From CAYJBH01 sp964369445 (GTDB taxonomy: Bacteria > Bacillota > Clostridia > Oscillospirales > Ruminococcaceae): a stretch of 13,855 bases of DNA. The DNA lies in the NCBI GenBank assembly GCA_964369445.1, contig CAYJFU010000053.1:1-13855 (forward strand). The letters are read 5' to 3'. Made by a program: the position numbers and the translations under genes. Positions 1 through 6,975 of this stretch are shown here, piece by piece. Under the pieces are notes generated by a model. The model made no database searches and was not told the DNA's origin. It was given only the letters and a program-made list of their open reading frames with translations. Within the stretch, counting starts at the first letter, position 1, and every line of letters begins with the position of its first letter.

Positions 1-329
1 AGAAATCCGTTGCAAACTTTAAACTGCGTGAGGGTATGCCGGTCGGCGTTAAAGTAACGCTTCGCGGTGACAACATGTATGAATTTGTCGACAGACTTTT
101 CTCCATTGCACTACCGCGTGTACGTGACTTCAGAGGTATAAATGGCAACAGCTTTGACGGCCGCGGCAACTACTCTTTCGGCATCAAAGAGCAACTTATC
201 TTCCCGGAAATTGACTACGATAAGATAGATGCAATCCGTGGAATGGATATAGCGTTTGTAACAACGGCAAATACCGACGAAGAGGGCAAAGAGCTGCTGA
301 CACAACTCGGCGCACCCTTTGCAAACTAA
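1..329 (+). CDS. rplE: 50S ribosomal protein L5, 3' end (partial)
   Basis: This is the C-terminal part of L5, the large-subunit protein of the central protuberance that contacts 5S rRNA and the P-site tRNA. The frame is open from base 3 (KSVANFKLREG...) and ends with TAA at 327-329; the start lies upstream of the window. Visible family features are KLREGMPVGVKVTLRG, then YEFVDRLFSIALPRVRDFRG, then GNYSFGIKEQLIFPEIDYD, and near the end MDIAFVTTANTDEEGKELL. An in-frame ATG at 36 is internal and not the start, because recognisable L5 sequence precedes it. The next gene, rpsN, follows after 31 bases, as expected in the spc operon. About 108 residues are present, against about 180 for a full L5. 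Confidence 0.97.
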   Translation, partial: KSVANFKLREGMPVGVKVTLRGDNMYEFVDRLFSIALPRVRDFRGINGNSFDGRGNYSFGIKEQLIFPEIDYDKIDAIRGMDIAFVTTANTDEEGKELLTQLGAPFAN

Positions 330-360
330 ACGTACAATGCGATTGAAAGGATAAAAGACG

Positions 361-546
361 ATGGCAAAAACCTCAATGAAGATAAGCCAGCAACGTCCCG
401 CTAAGTTCTCAACAAGGGCTTACAACCGTTGCAAGCTCTGTGGTCGTCCCCATGCTTACCTGCGCAAGTACGGTATATGCCGTATCTGCTTCCGTGAGCT
501 TGCCTACAAAGGCCAGATACCGGGCGTTCGCAAAGCGAGCTGGTAA
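361..546 (+). CDS. rpsN: 30S ribosomal protein S14, zinc-binding (type Z)
   Basis: Small-subunit head protein S14, which binds the 3' domain of 16S rRNA. The product has 61 residues, the length of the short zinc-containing form (the zinc-free form is about 89-100 residues). Four cysteines, C24 and C27 (CKLC) and C40 and C43 (CRIC), form the zinc ribbon, and the family end GQIPGVRKASW is intact. The ATG at 361 follows a weak purine-rich site (GAAAGG) in a 31-base gap after rplE. No zinc-free paralogue is seen in this window, so ribosome assembly here depends on zinc for this protein unless one is encoded elsewhere. Confidence 0.97.
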   Translation: MAKTSMKISQQRPAKFSTRAYNRCKLCGRPHAYLRKYGICRICFRELAYKGQIPGVRKASW

Positions 547-600
547 ACCGCTTTAGACACCTAAGCACAAACTACATGTTACAAAGAAAGGGGTAATGTT

Positions 601-999
601 ATGCATATTACCGACCCGGTTGCAGACCTGTTGACACGCGTAAGAAACGCCAGCTCAGCGAAGCACCCCAGTGTTGATATACCTGCATCAAACCTAAAAA
701 AGAACATAAGCCAAATCCTTGTCGATGAGGGTTATGTAAAATCTATGGAAGTCCTCGAGGACAGCAAACAGGGCGTTATACGCCTTACACTGAAATACCA
801 CGACGGCGGTCAGCCCGTACTGTCCGGCCTGCGTCGTATATCAAAACCCGGTCTACGCATCTACTCCGGCGCAGAAGAAATGCCGAAGGTTATGAGAGGT
901 CTGGGCACAGCAATTGTTTCAACATCCAAAGGTGTTATGACCGATAAGGCCGCACGCAAAGAAAACGTCGGCGGTGAAGTCCTAGCATTCGTTTGGTAA
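601..999 (+). CDS. rpsH: 30S ribosomal protein S8
   Basis: S8 binds helix 21 of 16S rRNA and is an early assembly protein of the platform; in enterobacteria it also represses the spc operon. The product has 132 residues, the usual bacterial length. The N-terminal MHITDPVADLLTRVRNA and the C-terminal MTDKAARKENVGGEVLAFVW are strongly conserved family blocks, as is GLRRISKPGLRIY in the middle. The ATG at 601 follows an AAAGGGG ribosome binding site. It lies 54 bases after rpsN and 18 bases before rplF. I saw no obvious S8-binding hairpin in this stretch, but the usual regulatory site near the rplE start is outside the window. Confidence 0.98.
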   Translation: MHITDPVADLLTRVRNASSAKHPSVDIPASNLKKNISQILVDEGYVKSMEVLEDSKQGVIRLTLKYHDGGQPVLSGLRRISKPGLRIYSGAEEMPKVMRGLGTAIVSTSKGVMTDKAARKENVGGEVLAFVW

Positions 1000-1017
1000 A
1001 TCGAAAGGGGAAAGACT

Positions 1018-1560
1018 ATGTCGAGAATTGGAAGAAAACCCATTGTCATCCCTGCCGGTGTAGACGTTAAAATTGACGGCTGCAACATATCGGTTAAGGG
1101 CCCCAAAGGTAAGCTGGATTCCGTTATAAAGCCCATCATTTCTCTTGATATGAAGGATGGCGTTATCAATGTGACAAGGCCTAATGACGAAAAAGAAGCG
1201 CGTTCGCTTCACGGACTTACAAGGACACTTGTAGCCAACATGGTAGAGGGTGTTTCCACAGGTTTTACAAAAACACTGGAAATACAGGGCGTCGGTTACC
1301 GTGCCGCAAAACAGGGCAACAAACTTGTTTTGACACTCGGTTTCTCTCACCCCGTTGAGAGATTTGACACCGACGATATTAAAATAGAAGTTCCGGACCC
1401 GAATAAGATTGTTATCTCGGGTGTCGATAAGCAAAAGGTCGGCCAGTTTGCGGCAGAGGTTCGTGAGATCCGTCCGCCGGAGCCGTACAAGGGCAAGGGT
1501 GTTCGCTATCTTGGCGAGTTTATCGCTAAGAAAGAGGGCAAGGCCGGCAAGGCGAAATAG
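1018..1560 (+). CDS. rplF: 50S ribosomal protein L6
   Basis: L6 is a two-domain large-subunit protein near the factor-binding site, contacting 23S rRNA. The product has 180 residues, typical for the family. It begins MSRIGRKPIVIPAGV and ends with the signature region around EIRPPEPYKGKGVRYLGE (about residues 150-167), which is the L6 motif close to the C terminus. The duplicated fold shows as two similar halves, with ISVKGPKGKL near residue 30 and LVLTLGFSHPV near residue 105. The ATG follows a GAAAGGGGAAAG site. Its TAG stop at 1558-1560 lies within the ribosome binding site of rplR (AGGGGTAAG), so translation of the two genes is probably linked. Confidence 0.98.
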   Translation: MSRIGRKPIVIPAGVDVKIDGCNISVKGPKGKLDSVIKPIISLDMKDGVINVTRPNDEKEARSLHGLTRTLVANMVEGVSTGFTKTLEIQGVGYRAAKQGNKLVLTLGFSHPVERFDTDDIKIEVPDPNKIVISGVDKQKVGQFAAEVREIRPPEPYKGKGVRYLGEFIAKKEGKAGKAK

Positions 1561-1570
1561 GGGTAAGAAT

Positions 1571-1930
1571 ATGATAAAGAAATATAATAAGGCGGCCGCA
1601 AGAGCTAAACGCCAGACCCGTGTAAGGGGTAAGATTTCCGGCACCCCAGAGCGTCCGAGACTTAACGTCTTTCGTTCGTCCTCACACATGTACGCTCAGA
1701 TTATCGACGATGTGAACGGCGTAACGCTTGCCAGTGCCTCCACCTGCAATAAAGAGTTTAAGGACTTTGGTGGCAACGTAGCGGCGGCTGAAAAGGTCGG
1801 CGAGGCTGTTGCAAAGGCAGCTCTTGATAAGGGCATAAGCAACGTAGTGTTTGATAGAGCAGGTTATCTGTACCACGGCCGTGTAAAGGCTGTTGCAGAT
1901 GGCGCACGCAAAGCCGGTCTGTCACTGTAA
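1571..1930 (+). CDS. rplR: 50S ribosomal protein L18
   Basis: L18 binds 5S rRNA together with L5 and helps dock it into the central protuberance. I place the start at the ATG at 1571 (MIKKYNKAAARAKRQTRVRGK). It follows AGGGGTAAG at good spacing and gives 119 residues, the normal family length. The frame is open further upstream inside rplF, but that extension is out-of-frame rplF sequence. Conserved blocks are TRVRGKISGTPERPRLNVFRSSSHMYAQIID, then GLTLA-like GVTLASAST, then VVFDRAGYLYHGRVKAVADGAR near the end. The gene ends with TAA at 1928-1930, immediately before the rpsE ribosome binding site. Confidence 0.97.
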   Translation: MIKKYNKAAARAKRQTRVRGKISGTPERPRLNVFRSSSHMYAQIIDDVNGVTLASASTCNKEFKDFGGNVAAAEKVGEAVAKAALDKGISNVVFDRAGYLYHGRVKAVADGARKAGLSL

Positions 1931-1935
1931 AGGAG
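1931..1935 (+). promoter_or_regulatory. Ribosome binding site that selects the rpsE start
   Basis: AGGAG lies directly after the rplR stop codon. It is only 2 bases from the ATG at 1938 but 8 bases from the in-frame GTG at 1944. Normal spacing (about 5-9 bases) therefore favours GTG as the rpsE start, although ATG two codons earlier cannot be excluded. Confidence 0.6.
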
Positions 1936-1943
1936 TAATGAAA

Positions 1944-2444
1944 GTGGATAAAATTAACGCAGCTACTCTTGATATCAAAGAGAAAGTAGTATCCATAAAT
2001 CGTGTTTCCAAGACCGTTAAGGGTGGACGTATATTTAAGTTTGCCGCTTTAGTGGTTGTCGGTGACGGCAACGGTTCTGTCGGATACGGTTTAGGCAAGG
2101 CTTCCGAAGTACCCGAGGCTATCCGCAAGGGTATGGAAGACGCAAAGAAGAATATGTTCAAAATTTCCTTAAAGGGTGGTACAATACCCCACGAGACAGT
2201 TGGTGTCTTCGGTGCCGGAAGAGTTATGCTCCGTCCGGCCCCTCCCGGAACAGGCGTTATCGCCGGCGGTCCGGTTCGTGCGGTTTTAGAGGTGTCCGGT
2301 ATTAAGGATATCCGTACAAAATGTATACGTTCTAACAATCCTTGCAATGTGGTAGCCGCCACCGTTAACGGACTGAAAGGTCTGCGCGACCTGAAACAAG
2401 TTGCAGAAAATCGCGGCAAAACCCCGGCAGAGATATTAGGCTAA
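1944..2444 (+). CDS. rpsE: 30S ribosomal protein S5
   Basis: S5 sits on the solvent side of the small subunit near the mRNA entry tunnel and affects decoding accuracy. The product has 166 residues from GTG at 1944. An alternative ATG at 1938 adds two residues (MK) but is too close to the AGGAG at 1931-1935. The frame also runs further upstream into rplR, which is rejected. The N-terminal double-stranded-RNA-binding fold shows VVSINRVSKTVKGGRIFKF followed by AALVVVGDGNGSVGYGLGKA. The C-terminal domain has VMLRPAPPGTGVIAGGPVRAV and the end GKTPAEILG. Overall length and motifs are ordinary. The TAA at 2442-2444 is 11 bases before rpmD. Confidence 0.96.
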   Translation: MDKINAATLDIKEKVVSINRVSKTVKGGRIFKFAALVVVGDGNGSVGYGLGKASEVPEAIRKGMEDAKKNMFKISLKGGTIPHETVGVFGAGRVMLRPAPPGTGVIAGGPVRAVLEVSGIKDIRTKCIRSNNPCNVVAATVNGLKGLRDLKQVAENRGKTPAEILG

Positions 2445-2455
2445 GAGGGGGATTT

Positions 2456-2800
2456 ATGGCTGAAAAGAAAGTGCCTGAAAAGGCCACGGAAGAGACAAAG
2501 GTTAAAAAGCCTGCGGCAAAAAAACCGGCCGCTAAAAAGGCAGATACTGCAACAACTGAAAAGGTTGCAGCAAAGCCGGCAGCAGCTAAAAAGCCTGCAA
2601 AATCCGCAAAGGCTACCGCTGACGCAAAAGTACGCATTAAGCTTGTTCGTAGCTTGACAGGCTGTAAAAAGGATCAGATTGCAACGGCTCACGCTCTTGG
2701 CCTGAAAAGACCGGGCATGGAGACCGTTCAGCCTGACAACGCGGCAACAAAGGGTAAAATCAACAAAATTATCCATCTCGTTGCTGTTTTGGACAACTAG
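2456..2800 (+). CDS. rpmD: 50S ribosomal protein L30 with long Lys/Ala/Pro-rich N-terminal extension
   Basis: L30 is a small large-subunit protein, normally about 60 residues. The core here is residues 58-114 (KVRIKLVRSLTGCKKDQ, then ALGLKRPGMETVQPDN and the end HLVAVLDN), a complete L30. Before it lies a 57-residue low-complexity extension in which Lys, Ala and Pro make up 39 positions (16 K, 18 A, 5 P), with KKPAAKKPAAKK at residues 17-28. The extension appears to be translated: the ATG at 2456 has a strong AGAGGGGGA site. The only other in-frame start-type codon before the core is a GTG at codon 6, so no start near the core could give a normal short L30. Such tails are usually disordered and bind nucleic acid; that role here is inference. 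The gene sits in its usual place between rpsE and rplO. Confidence 0.95.
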   Translation: MAEKKVPEKATEETKVKKPAAKKPAAKKADTATTEKVAAKPAAAKKPAKSAKATADAKVRIKLVRSLTGCKKDQIATAHALGLKRPGMETVQPDNAATKGKINKIIHLVAVLDN

Positions 2801-2815
2801 TAGGAGGGTATACCT

Positions 2816-3253
2816 GTGCAACTGCATGAACTAAAACCCGCTTGCAATGCCTCAAAGGCTGCAAAGCGTAAAGGACGCGGACATGCCTCCGGTAACGGCA
2901 AAACTGCCGGTTACGGCCACAAAGGTCAAAAGGCGCGTAGCGGTTCCAAAAAAGCAGGATTCGAGGGCGGTCAGCTCCCATTACAGCGCCGTCTGCCTAA
3001 AATCGGCTTTAACAACATATTCAGAAAAGAATACAACATCGTCAACCTCGACCAACTCAACAGACTTGAAGAGGGCACGGTTGTGGACAGAGACGTACTT
3101 GTAAACGCAAACCTAATCAAGAACAATCGCACCGCAGTCAAGGTTCTGGGCAATGGTACGCTTACAAAAAAACTGACCGTTAAACTTGACGCGTACACCG
3201 CCACCGCAAAAGAGGGAATCGAAAAAGCCGGCGGAAAGGTAGAGGTGGTCTAA
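2816..3253 (+). CDS. rplO: 50S ribosomal protein L15
   Basis: L15 is a large-subunit assembly protein with a long basic N-terminal tail that penetrates 23S rRNA, followed by a globular domain. The product has 145 residues, normal for the family. The start is GTG at 2816, preceded by a strong GGAGGG (2803-2808) at 7-base spacing. The basic Gly/Lys-rich tail is visible as AAKRKGRGHASGNGKTAGYGHKGQKARSG, and the family motif GGQLPLQRRLPKIGFNN follows. The C-terminal region TAVKVLGNGTLTKKLTVKLDAYTATAKEGIEKAGGKVEVV matches the usual L15 end. Its TAA stop at 3251-3253 directly abuts the GTG of secY with no spacer. Confidence 0.97.
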   Translation: MQLHELKPACNASKAAKRKGRGHASGNGKTAGYGHKGQKARSGSKKAGFEGGQLPLQRRLPKIGFNNIFRKEYNIVNLDQLNRLEEGTVVDRDVLVNANLIKNNRTAVKVLGNGTLTKKLTVKLDAYTATAKEGIEKAGGKVEVV

Positions 3254-4546
3254 GTGATCTCTGTACTACGCCAGGCCTGGAAAATTGAAGACCTGCGTAA
3301 AAAAATACTCTACACCCTGTTGATACTCATTATCTTCAGGGTTGGAGTTGCAATACCGGTACCGTTTTTAAGTCCGGATGCACTCTCGCAGCTCGTAAAT
3401 CAGACAGGCAGTCTTTTAGGATATTTTGATATGCTTACCGGTGGCGCGTTTTCACAGTCGACGCTGTTCGCCCTGTCGGTAACGCCGTATATTCAAGCCT
3501 CCATCATAATAAACCTGTTGACCGTTGCCATACCGGCACTCGAGCGACTGGCTAAGGAGGGGGACTCAGGACGCAAAAAGATACAAAAGATAACACGTAT
3601 ATCCGGCGCGGGACTTGCGTTTGTAATGGCTATTATGTACTATTTCCTGCTTCGTTCGCAAAACGCGCTTATATACACAACAGGTTTTGAGGCATTTTTC
3701 GCCGCCGCCGTTATCGTGATGGCATTTACAGCAGGTGCTGTGCTCATCATGTGGCTGGGCGAGCAGATTGACCGCAAAGGTATCGGTAGCGGTATTTCAA
3801 TACTGATATTCGCCGGTATCGTCTCGGCGCTTCCCAGCGCTTTGAGCAGTATCGTAGGATACCTTGAACTGGCACAGGAAAATCCGCTTATCTACCTGTA
3901 TCTGCCCTTAATTGCAATTCTTGCCGTCGCTGCTGTTGCATTTATCGTAATATTGTCCGCCGCCGAAAGACGCATACCCATTCAGTATGCAAAAAAGGTG
4001 GTTGGTCGCAAGATGTTCGGCGGTCAGTCGACATTTATACCGATAAAGGTCAACATGAGCGGTGTTATGCCGGTAATTTTCGCCTCGTCCATCGTGGCTA
4101 TCCCCGGCACCATCACAGCGCTGTTCAACCTACAGCCCACAGGCTTTTGGGGCGAAGTGGTTGCCCTGTTTGACTACAACGGATTTGTCTATGCGGCACT
4201 TTATCTGCTGCTTATCATTGCATTCAACTACTTTTATGTGTCGATGCAGTACAATCCGGTGGACATAGCAAACAATCTGCGCAAAAACAACGGCACTATC
4301 CCCGGCATTCGCCCGGGCAAGCCGACCTCTGATTTCATCATCAAGGTGCTTTCAAAAATCACGTTTGTTGGTGCACTTTTCCTCGGAACGGTTGCCATAC
4401 TTCCTATCATAATAGGTAACGTGACCGGTTTAAACCTACAGCTTGGCGGTACATCACTGCTTATCGTTGTCGGTGTTGCACTTGACACGGTGCGCCAGAT
4501 AGAGAGCTACCTGACCATGCGTCACCACAAAGGCTTCTTAGAATAG
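3254..4546 (+). CDS. secY: Preprotein translocase subunit SecY
   Basis: SecY forms the protein-conducting channel of the inner membrane with SecE and SecG and receives substrates from SecA or the ribosome. The product has 430 residues, typical for the family, with about ten hydrophobic segments (the first around residues 18-37, the last around 395-412). Recognisable SecY blocks are KGIGSGISILIFAGIV at about 175-190, AERRIPIQYAKKVVGR at about 237-252, the cytosolic loop NLRKNNGTIPGIRPGKPT at 341-358, which contacts SecA and the ribosome, and GGTSLLIVVGVALDT at 398-412. The start is GTG at 3254, adjacent to the rplO stop. Its ribosome binding site (AGAGGTGG) lies inside rplO, so translation is probably coupled. 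The adk gene follows after 12 bases. Confidence 0.98.
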   Translation: MISVLRQAWKIEDLRKKILYTLLILIIFRVGVAIPVPFLSPDALSQLVNQTGSLLGYFDMLTGGAFSQSTLFALSVTPYIQASIIINLLTVAIPALERLAKEGDSGRKKIQKITRISGAGLAFVMAIMYYFLLRSQNALIYTTGFEAFFAAAVIVMAFTAGAVLIMWLGEQIDRKGIGSGISILIFAGIVSALPSALSSIVGYLELAQENPLIYLYLPLIAILAVAAVAFIVILSAAERRIPIQYAKKVVGRKMFGGQSTFIPIKVNMSGVMPVIFASSIVAIPGTITALFNLQPTGFWGEVVALFDYNGFVYAALYLLLIIAFNYFYVSMQYNPVDIANNLRKNNGTIPGIRPGKPTSDFIIKVLSKITFVGALFLGTVAILPIIIGNVTGLNLQLGGTSLLIVVGVALDTVRQIESYLTMRHHKGFLE

Positions 4547-4558
4547 GGGACATAAATT

Positions 4559-5191
4559 ATGAATTTAATTTTCCTCGGAGCACCCGGTGCCGGTAAAGGC
4601 ACTGCGGCAGAGTTTATAGCAAAGGATTTCGAGCTTGCCAACATAAGCACCGGCGCTATACTGCGTGAGGCGATAAAAAACGGTACCGAGCTTGGCAAAA
4701 AAGCCAAATCTATCATGGACGAGGGCAAGCTTGTACCGGACGACCTCATCATCAATATCGTCAAAGAGAGGGTCAAACAACCGGACTGCGAAAAGGGATT
4801 TATCCTTGACGGAGTACCGCGTACCCTTGAACAGGCACGCATGATAAAAGAACTGGGCATAACCATCGACAATGTAGTGCATTTTGACATTGCAGACGAT
4901 GTTATCGTCAAGCGTCTCACGGGGCGCAGGGTGTGTGCTGATTGTGGCAACACCTACCACATCGAAACAAAGCCCAGTAGCAAAGAGGGTATCTGCGACA
5001 CCTGTAACGGTCACCTTATCGTAAGGAAAGACGACGAGCCGCAGACCATCCTTGACAGACTCAGCGTCTATCAAAAGCAGACACAACCGCTTGTGGATTA
5101 TTACCGCGGCGAGGGCACGCTTGTTGATATAGATGCCACCGCGTCAATAGACGATACGGTAGCGACGATAACAAAAGCGCTGAGGCAGTAA
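4559..5191 (+). CDS. adk: Adenylate kinase, zinc-lid long form
   Basis: Adenylate kinase interconverts ATP + AMP and 2 ADP in the cytoplasm. The product has 210 residues. The P-loop GAPGAGKGT is at residues 7-15, and the AMP-binding region includes ISTGAILRE at about 29-37. DGVPRT at about 84-89 corresponds to the usual DGFPRT, with Val for Phe. The LID domain carries four cysteines, C126 and C129 (CADC) and C146 and C149 (CDTC), the zinc-binding lid of Gram-positive enzymes. The arginine-containing DRLSVYQKQTQPLVDYY follows. The ATG at 4559 lies 12 bases after secY behind a weak AGGGGAC site. The secY-adk-map order is the usual Firmicute arrangement. Confidence 0.98.
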   Translation: MNLIFLGAPGAGKGTAAEFIAKDFELANISTGAILREAIKNGTELGKKAKSIMDEGKLVPDDLIINIVKERVKQPDCEKGFILDGVPRTLEQARMIKELGITIDNVVHFDIADDVIVKRLTGRRVCADCGNTYHIETKPSSKEGICDTCNGHLIVRKDDEPQTILDRLSVYQKQTQPLVDYYRGEGTLVDIDATASIDDTVATITKALRQ

Positions 5192-5192
5192 A

Positions 5193-5948
5193 TTGATAGT
5201 TGTAAAGAACACAAAGGAGCTTGCCTCGCTCAAAAAGGCGTGCGAGATATCGGCGCAGGCGTTAAAGGCGGCAGGTAAAGCGGTAAAGCCGGGCGTAACG
5301 ACAAAAGAGATAGAGCGCGTGGCGGCACAGGTTATCGAGGCCGCCGGCGCAAAACCCAGCTTTTACAACTACGGCGGGTTTTCGGGTAAGATATGCGTGT
5401 CGATAAACGACACCGTCATACACGGTATACCGGGCGACACCGTTATACAGGACGGTGACATTGTCAGCATTGACGTCGGTGCATTTTATGAAGGGTTTCA
5501 CGGTGACAACGCCGCAACCTACCCGGCAGGAGATGTAAACGAAACGGCGCTGAAACTTTTAAAGGTAACCAAGCAGTCCCTTTACAATGCAATTGATGTT
5601 GCACTGGTCGGCAATAGGATAGGGGACATAAGTCACGCCATACAGTCCTACACCGAGGCACACGGCTACTCGCCTGTAAAACAATGGGTGGGACACGGCA
5701 TCGGTCGCGAACTGCACGAGGATCCGCAAGTTCCTTGCGTGGGAGCTCCCGGCAAAGGGCCGAGACTGGCACAAGGCATGACTATAGCTATCGAGCCGAT
5801 GATAAATGAAGGGACCTACGAAACAAAGGTGTTAAAAGACGGCTGGACTGTCAAGACTGTAGATAACAAGCTGTCGGCACACTTTGAGCATACGATCGCC
5901 ATCACAAGCGGCGGACCCAAAATCCTTACAATAGGTTGGGAGGAGTAA
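5193..5948 (+). CDS. map: Methionine aminopeptidase, type I
   Basis: Cytosolic metalloenzyme that removes the initiator Met from nascent proteins. The product has 251 residues, a minimal type I enzyme without an N-terminal extension. The five metal ligands are all present: D94 (SIDVGAF), D105 (HGDNAAT), H168 (VGHGIGRELHEDP), E201 (AIEPMIN) and E232 (FEHTI). The substrate-side histidines H77 (VIHGIPGD) and H175 are also kept. The start is TTG at 5193, one base after the adk stop. A GAGG at 5182-5185 inside the end of adk gives about 7 bases of spacing, so translation is probably coupled. No other start gives the conserved N-terminal helix with a better site. The KOW-domain gene follows after 4 bases. 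Confidence 0.96.
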   Translation: MIVVKNTKELASLKKACEISAQALKAAGKAVKPGVTTKEIERVAAQVIEAAGAKPSFYNYGGFSGKICVSINDTVIHGIPGDTVIQDGDIVSIDVGAFYEGFHGDNAATYPAGDVNETALKLLKVTKQSLYNAIDVALVGNRIGDISHAIQSYTEAHGYSPVKQWVGHGIGRELHEDPQVPCVGAPGKGPRLAQGMTIAIEPMINEGTYETKVLKDGWTVKTVDNKLSAHFEHTIAITSGGPKILTIGWEE

Positions 5949-5952
5949 AGCA

Positions 5953-6228
5953 ATGAAAAAGCTTAACGACACCCACGCGGCACCTGTCGTGGGGCAACTG
6001 GTCACATCGCTTGCTGGTAGAGATAAAACATTGACATTTGCGGTAATCGCAACACAGGGGGAATACGTTTTTCTTGCCGACGGACGGCACCGAAAAACCG
6101 ACACTCCCAAGAAAAAAAAGGCAAAACATATTCAAAAAACAGCACTTGTACTGGAGAGCGACCTTTTGCACCAAAACAATGTACTGTACAAGGCAATATG
6201 TAATGCGCAACCGGAAAAGGGGGGATAA
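5953..6228 (+). CDS. KOW-domain RNA-binding protein (L14e/L6e/L27e-like), function unknown
   Basis: This 91-residue basic protein lies between map and infA, where many Firmicutes carry a KOW-domain protein annotated as ribosomal protein L14e/L6e/L27e-like. The N-terminal half fits the KOW fold: PVVGQLVTSLAGRDKTLTFAVI at about residues 11-32, then EYVFLADGRHRK at about 37-48. A lysine cluster KKKKAKH follows at about 53-59, and the C-terminal third is ordinary soluble sequence. RNA binding is inferred from the fold and charge. It is not a standard bacterial ribosomal protein, and its role is not established. The ATG at 5953 follows GGAGG and AG-rich sequence overlapping the end of map. It ends 3 bases before the infA start. 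Confidence 0.85.
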   Translation: MKKLNDTHAAPVVGQLVTSLAGRDKTLTFAVIATQGEYVFLADGRHRKTDTPKKKKAKHIQKTALVLESDLLHQNNVLYKAICNAQPEKGG

Positions 6229-6231
6229 AGC

Positions 6232-6450
6232 TTGTCAAAGGATGATGTCATTGAAGTAGAAGGTGTTGTTATTGAAGCAATGCCGAACGCCATGTTCCTG
6301 GTGGAACTTGAGAACAAACACAGGCTACTCGCCCACATAAGCGGAAAGTTGCGCATGAATTTTATTCGTATACTTCCGGGCGATAAAGTCACAGTTGAGC
6401 TGTCGCCGTATGATCTTACGAAAGGGCGAATAACTTGGCGCTCAAAATAA
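6232..6450 (+). CDS. infA: Translation initiation factor IF-1
   Basis: IF-1 occupies the A site of the 30S subunit during initiation and modulates IF-2 and IF-3. The product has 72 residues, exactly the usual length. The S1-like OB fold is complete: VIEVEGVVIEAMPNAMFLVEL, then HRLLAHISGKLRMNFIRILPGDKVTVELSPYDLTKGRITWR. The start is TTG at 6232, giving MSKDDVIEVEG as in other IF-1 proteins. It is preceded by a strong AAGGGGGG (6217-6224) about 7 bases away and lies 3 bases after the upstream stop. The weak start codon with a strong ribosome binding site may set a lower output than the ribosomal genes. rpmJ follows after 10 bases. Confidence 0.97.
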   Translation: MSKDDVIEVEGVVIEAMPNAMFLVELENKHRLLAHISGKLRMNFIRILPGDKVTVELSPYDLTKGRITWRSK

Positions 6451-6460
6451 GGAGAACATT

Positions 6461-6574
6461 ATGAAAGTTAAACCGTCTGTAAAACCTATTTGCGAAAAAT
6501 GCAAAATCATTAAGCGCAAAGGCAGAGTAATGGTTATCTGCAAAAACAAAAAGCACAAACAAAGACAAGGCTAA
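6461..6574 (+). CDS. rpmJ: 50S ribosomal protein L36, zinc-binding
   Basis: L36 is the smallest large-subunit protein and binds 23S rRNA domain VI. Translating from the ATG at 6461 gives 37 residues, MKVKPSVKPICEKCK at the start and KNKKHKQRQG at the end. The zinc ligands C11, C14, C27 and H32 are all present, so this is the zinc-containing form. AAGGAG directly after the infA stop serves as the ribosome binding site. The infA-rpmJ-rpsM order is the standard start of the alpha operon section in Firmicutes. Confidence 0.97.
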   Translation: MKVKPSVKPICEKCKIIKRKGRVMVICKNKKHKQRQG

Positions 6575-6592
6575 AGAGGAAAGGAAAGAAAT

Positions 6593-6961
6593 ATGGCACG
6601 AATCGCCGGTGTAGACCTGCCTAAAGAAAAGCGAGTTGAGGTAGGACTTACTTACATCTTTGGTATCGGACAGAGCAAGGCAAACTCAATACTGGCTTCC
6701 ACTGGGGTTAACCCCGACACCCGTGTAAAGGATCTCACGGATGACGAAGTCGCAAAGCTACGTGATGCCATTGACAAAACAGCAAGAGTAGAGGGCGACC
6801 TGCGCCGTGAAGTGGCGCTAAACATCAAACGCCTTGTAGAAATCGGAAGCTATCGCGGAGTTCGTCACCGCAAGGGTTTACCGGTACGCGGTCAACGCAG
6901 CAAGACAAATGCAAGAACGCGTAAAGGTCCCAAGCGCACAGTAGCGAACAAGAAGAAGTAG
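6593..6961 (+). CDS. rpsM: 30S ribosomal protein S13
   Basis: S13 lies in the head of the small subunit and forms intersubunit bridges with the central protuberance. The product has 122 residues, normal length. It begins MARIAGVDLPKEKRVEVGLTYIFGIG, with the helix-hairpin-type GIGQSKANSIL. The highly conserved SYRGVRHRKGLPVRGQRSKTNARTRKGP lies near the C terminus, followed by a basic tail. The start ATG at 6593 follows GAGGAAAGG. It is 18 bases after rpmJ and 14 bases before rpsK. Confidence 0.98.
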   Translation: MARIAGVDLPKEKRVEVGLTYIFGIGQSKANSILASTGVNPDTRVKDLTDDEVAKLRDAIDKTARVEGDLRREVALNIKRLVEIGSYRGVRHRKGLPVRGQRSKTNARTRKGPKRTVANKKK

Positions 6962-6975
6962 GGGAGGATTTTGAC

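Noticed and set aside
1409..1570. Upstream extension of the rplR frame
   Set aside because: The extension is out-of-frame rplF sequence; the ATG at 1571 has a proper ribosome binding site and gives normal L18 length.
982..1689. 235-codon open frame on the - strand across rpsH, rplF and rplR
   Set aside because: It is fully antisense to three unmistakable ribosomal genes, has no ribosome binding site I can see and resembles no family.
1893..1943. Upstream extension of the rpsE frame into rplR
   Set aside because: It overlaps the end of L18 and lacks S5 similarity; the AGGAG at 1931-1935 selects a start at 1938 or 1944.
4565..5086. 173-codon open frame on the - strand within adk
   Set aside because: It is antisense to adk, whose + strand product has every expected motif.
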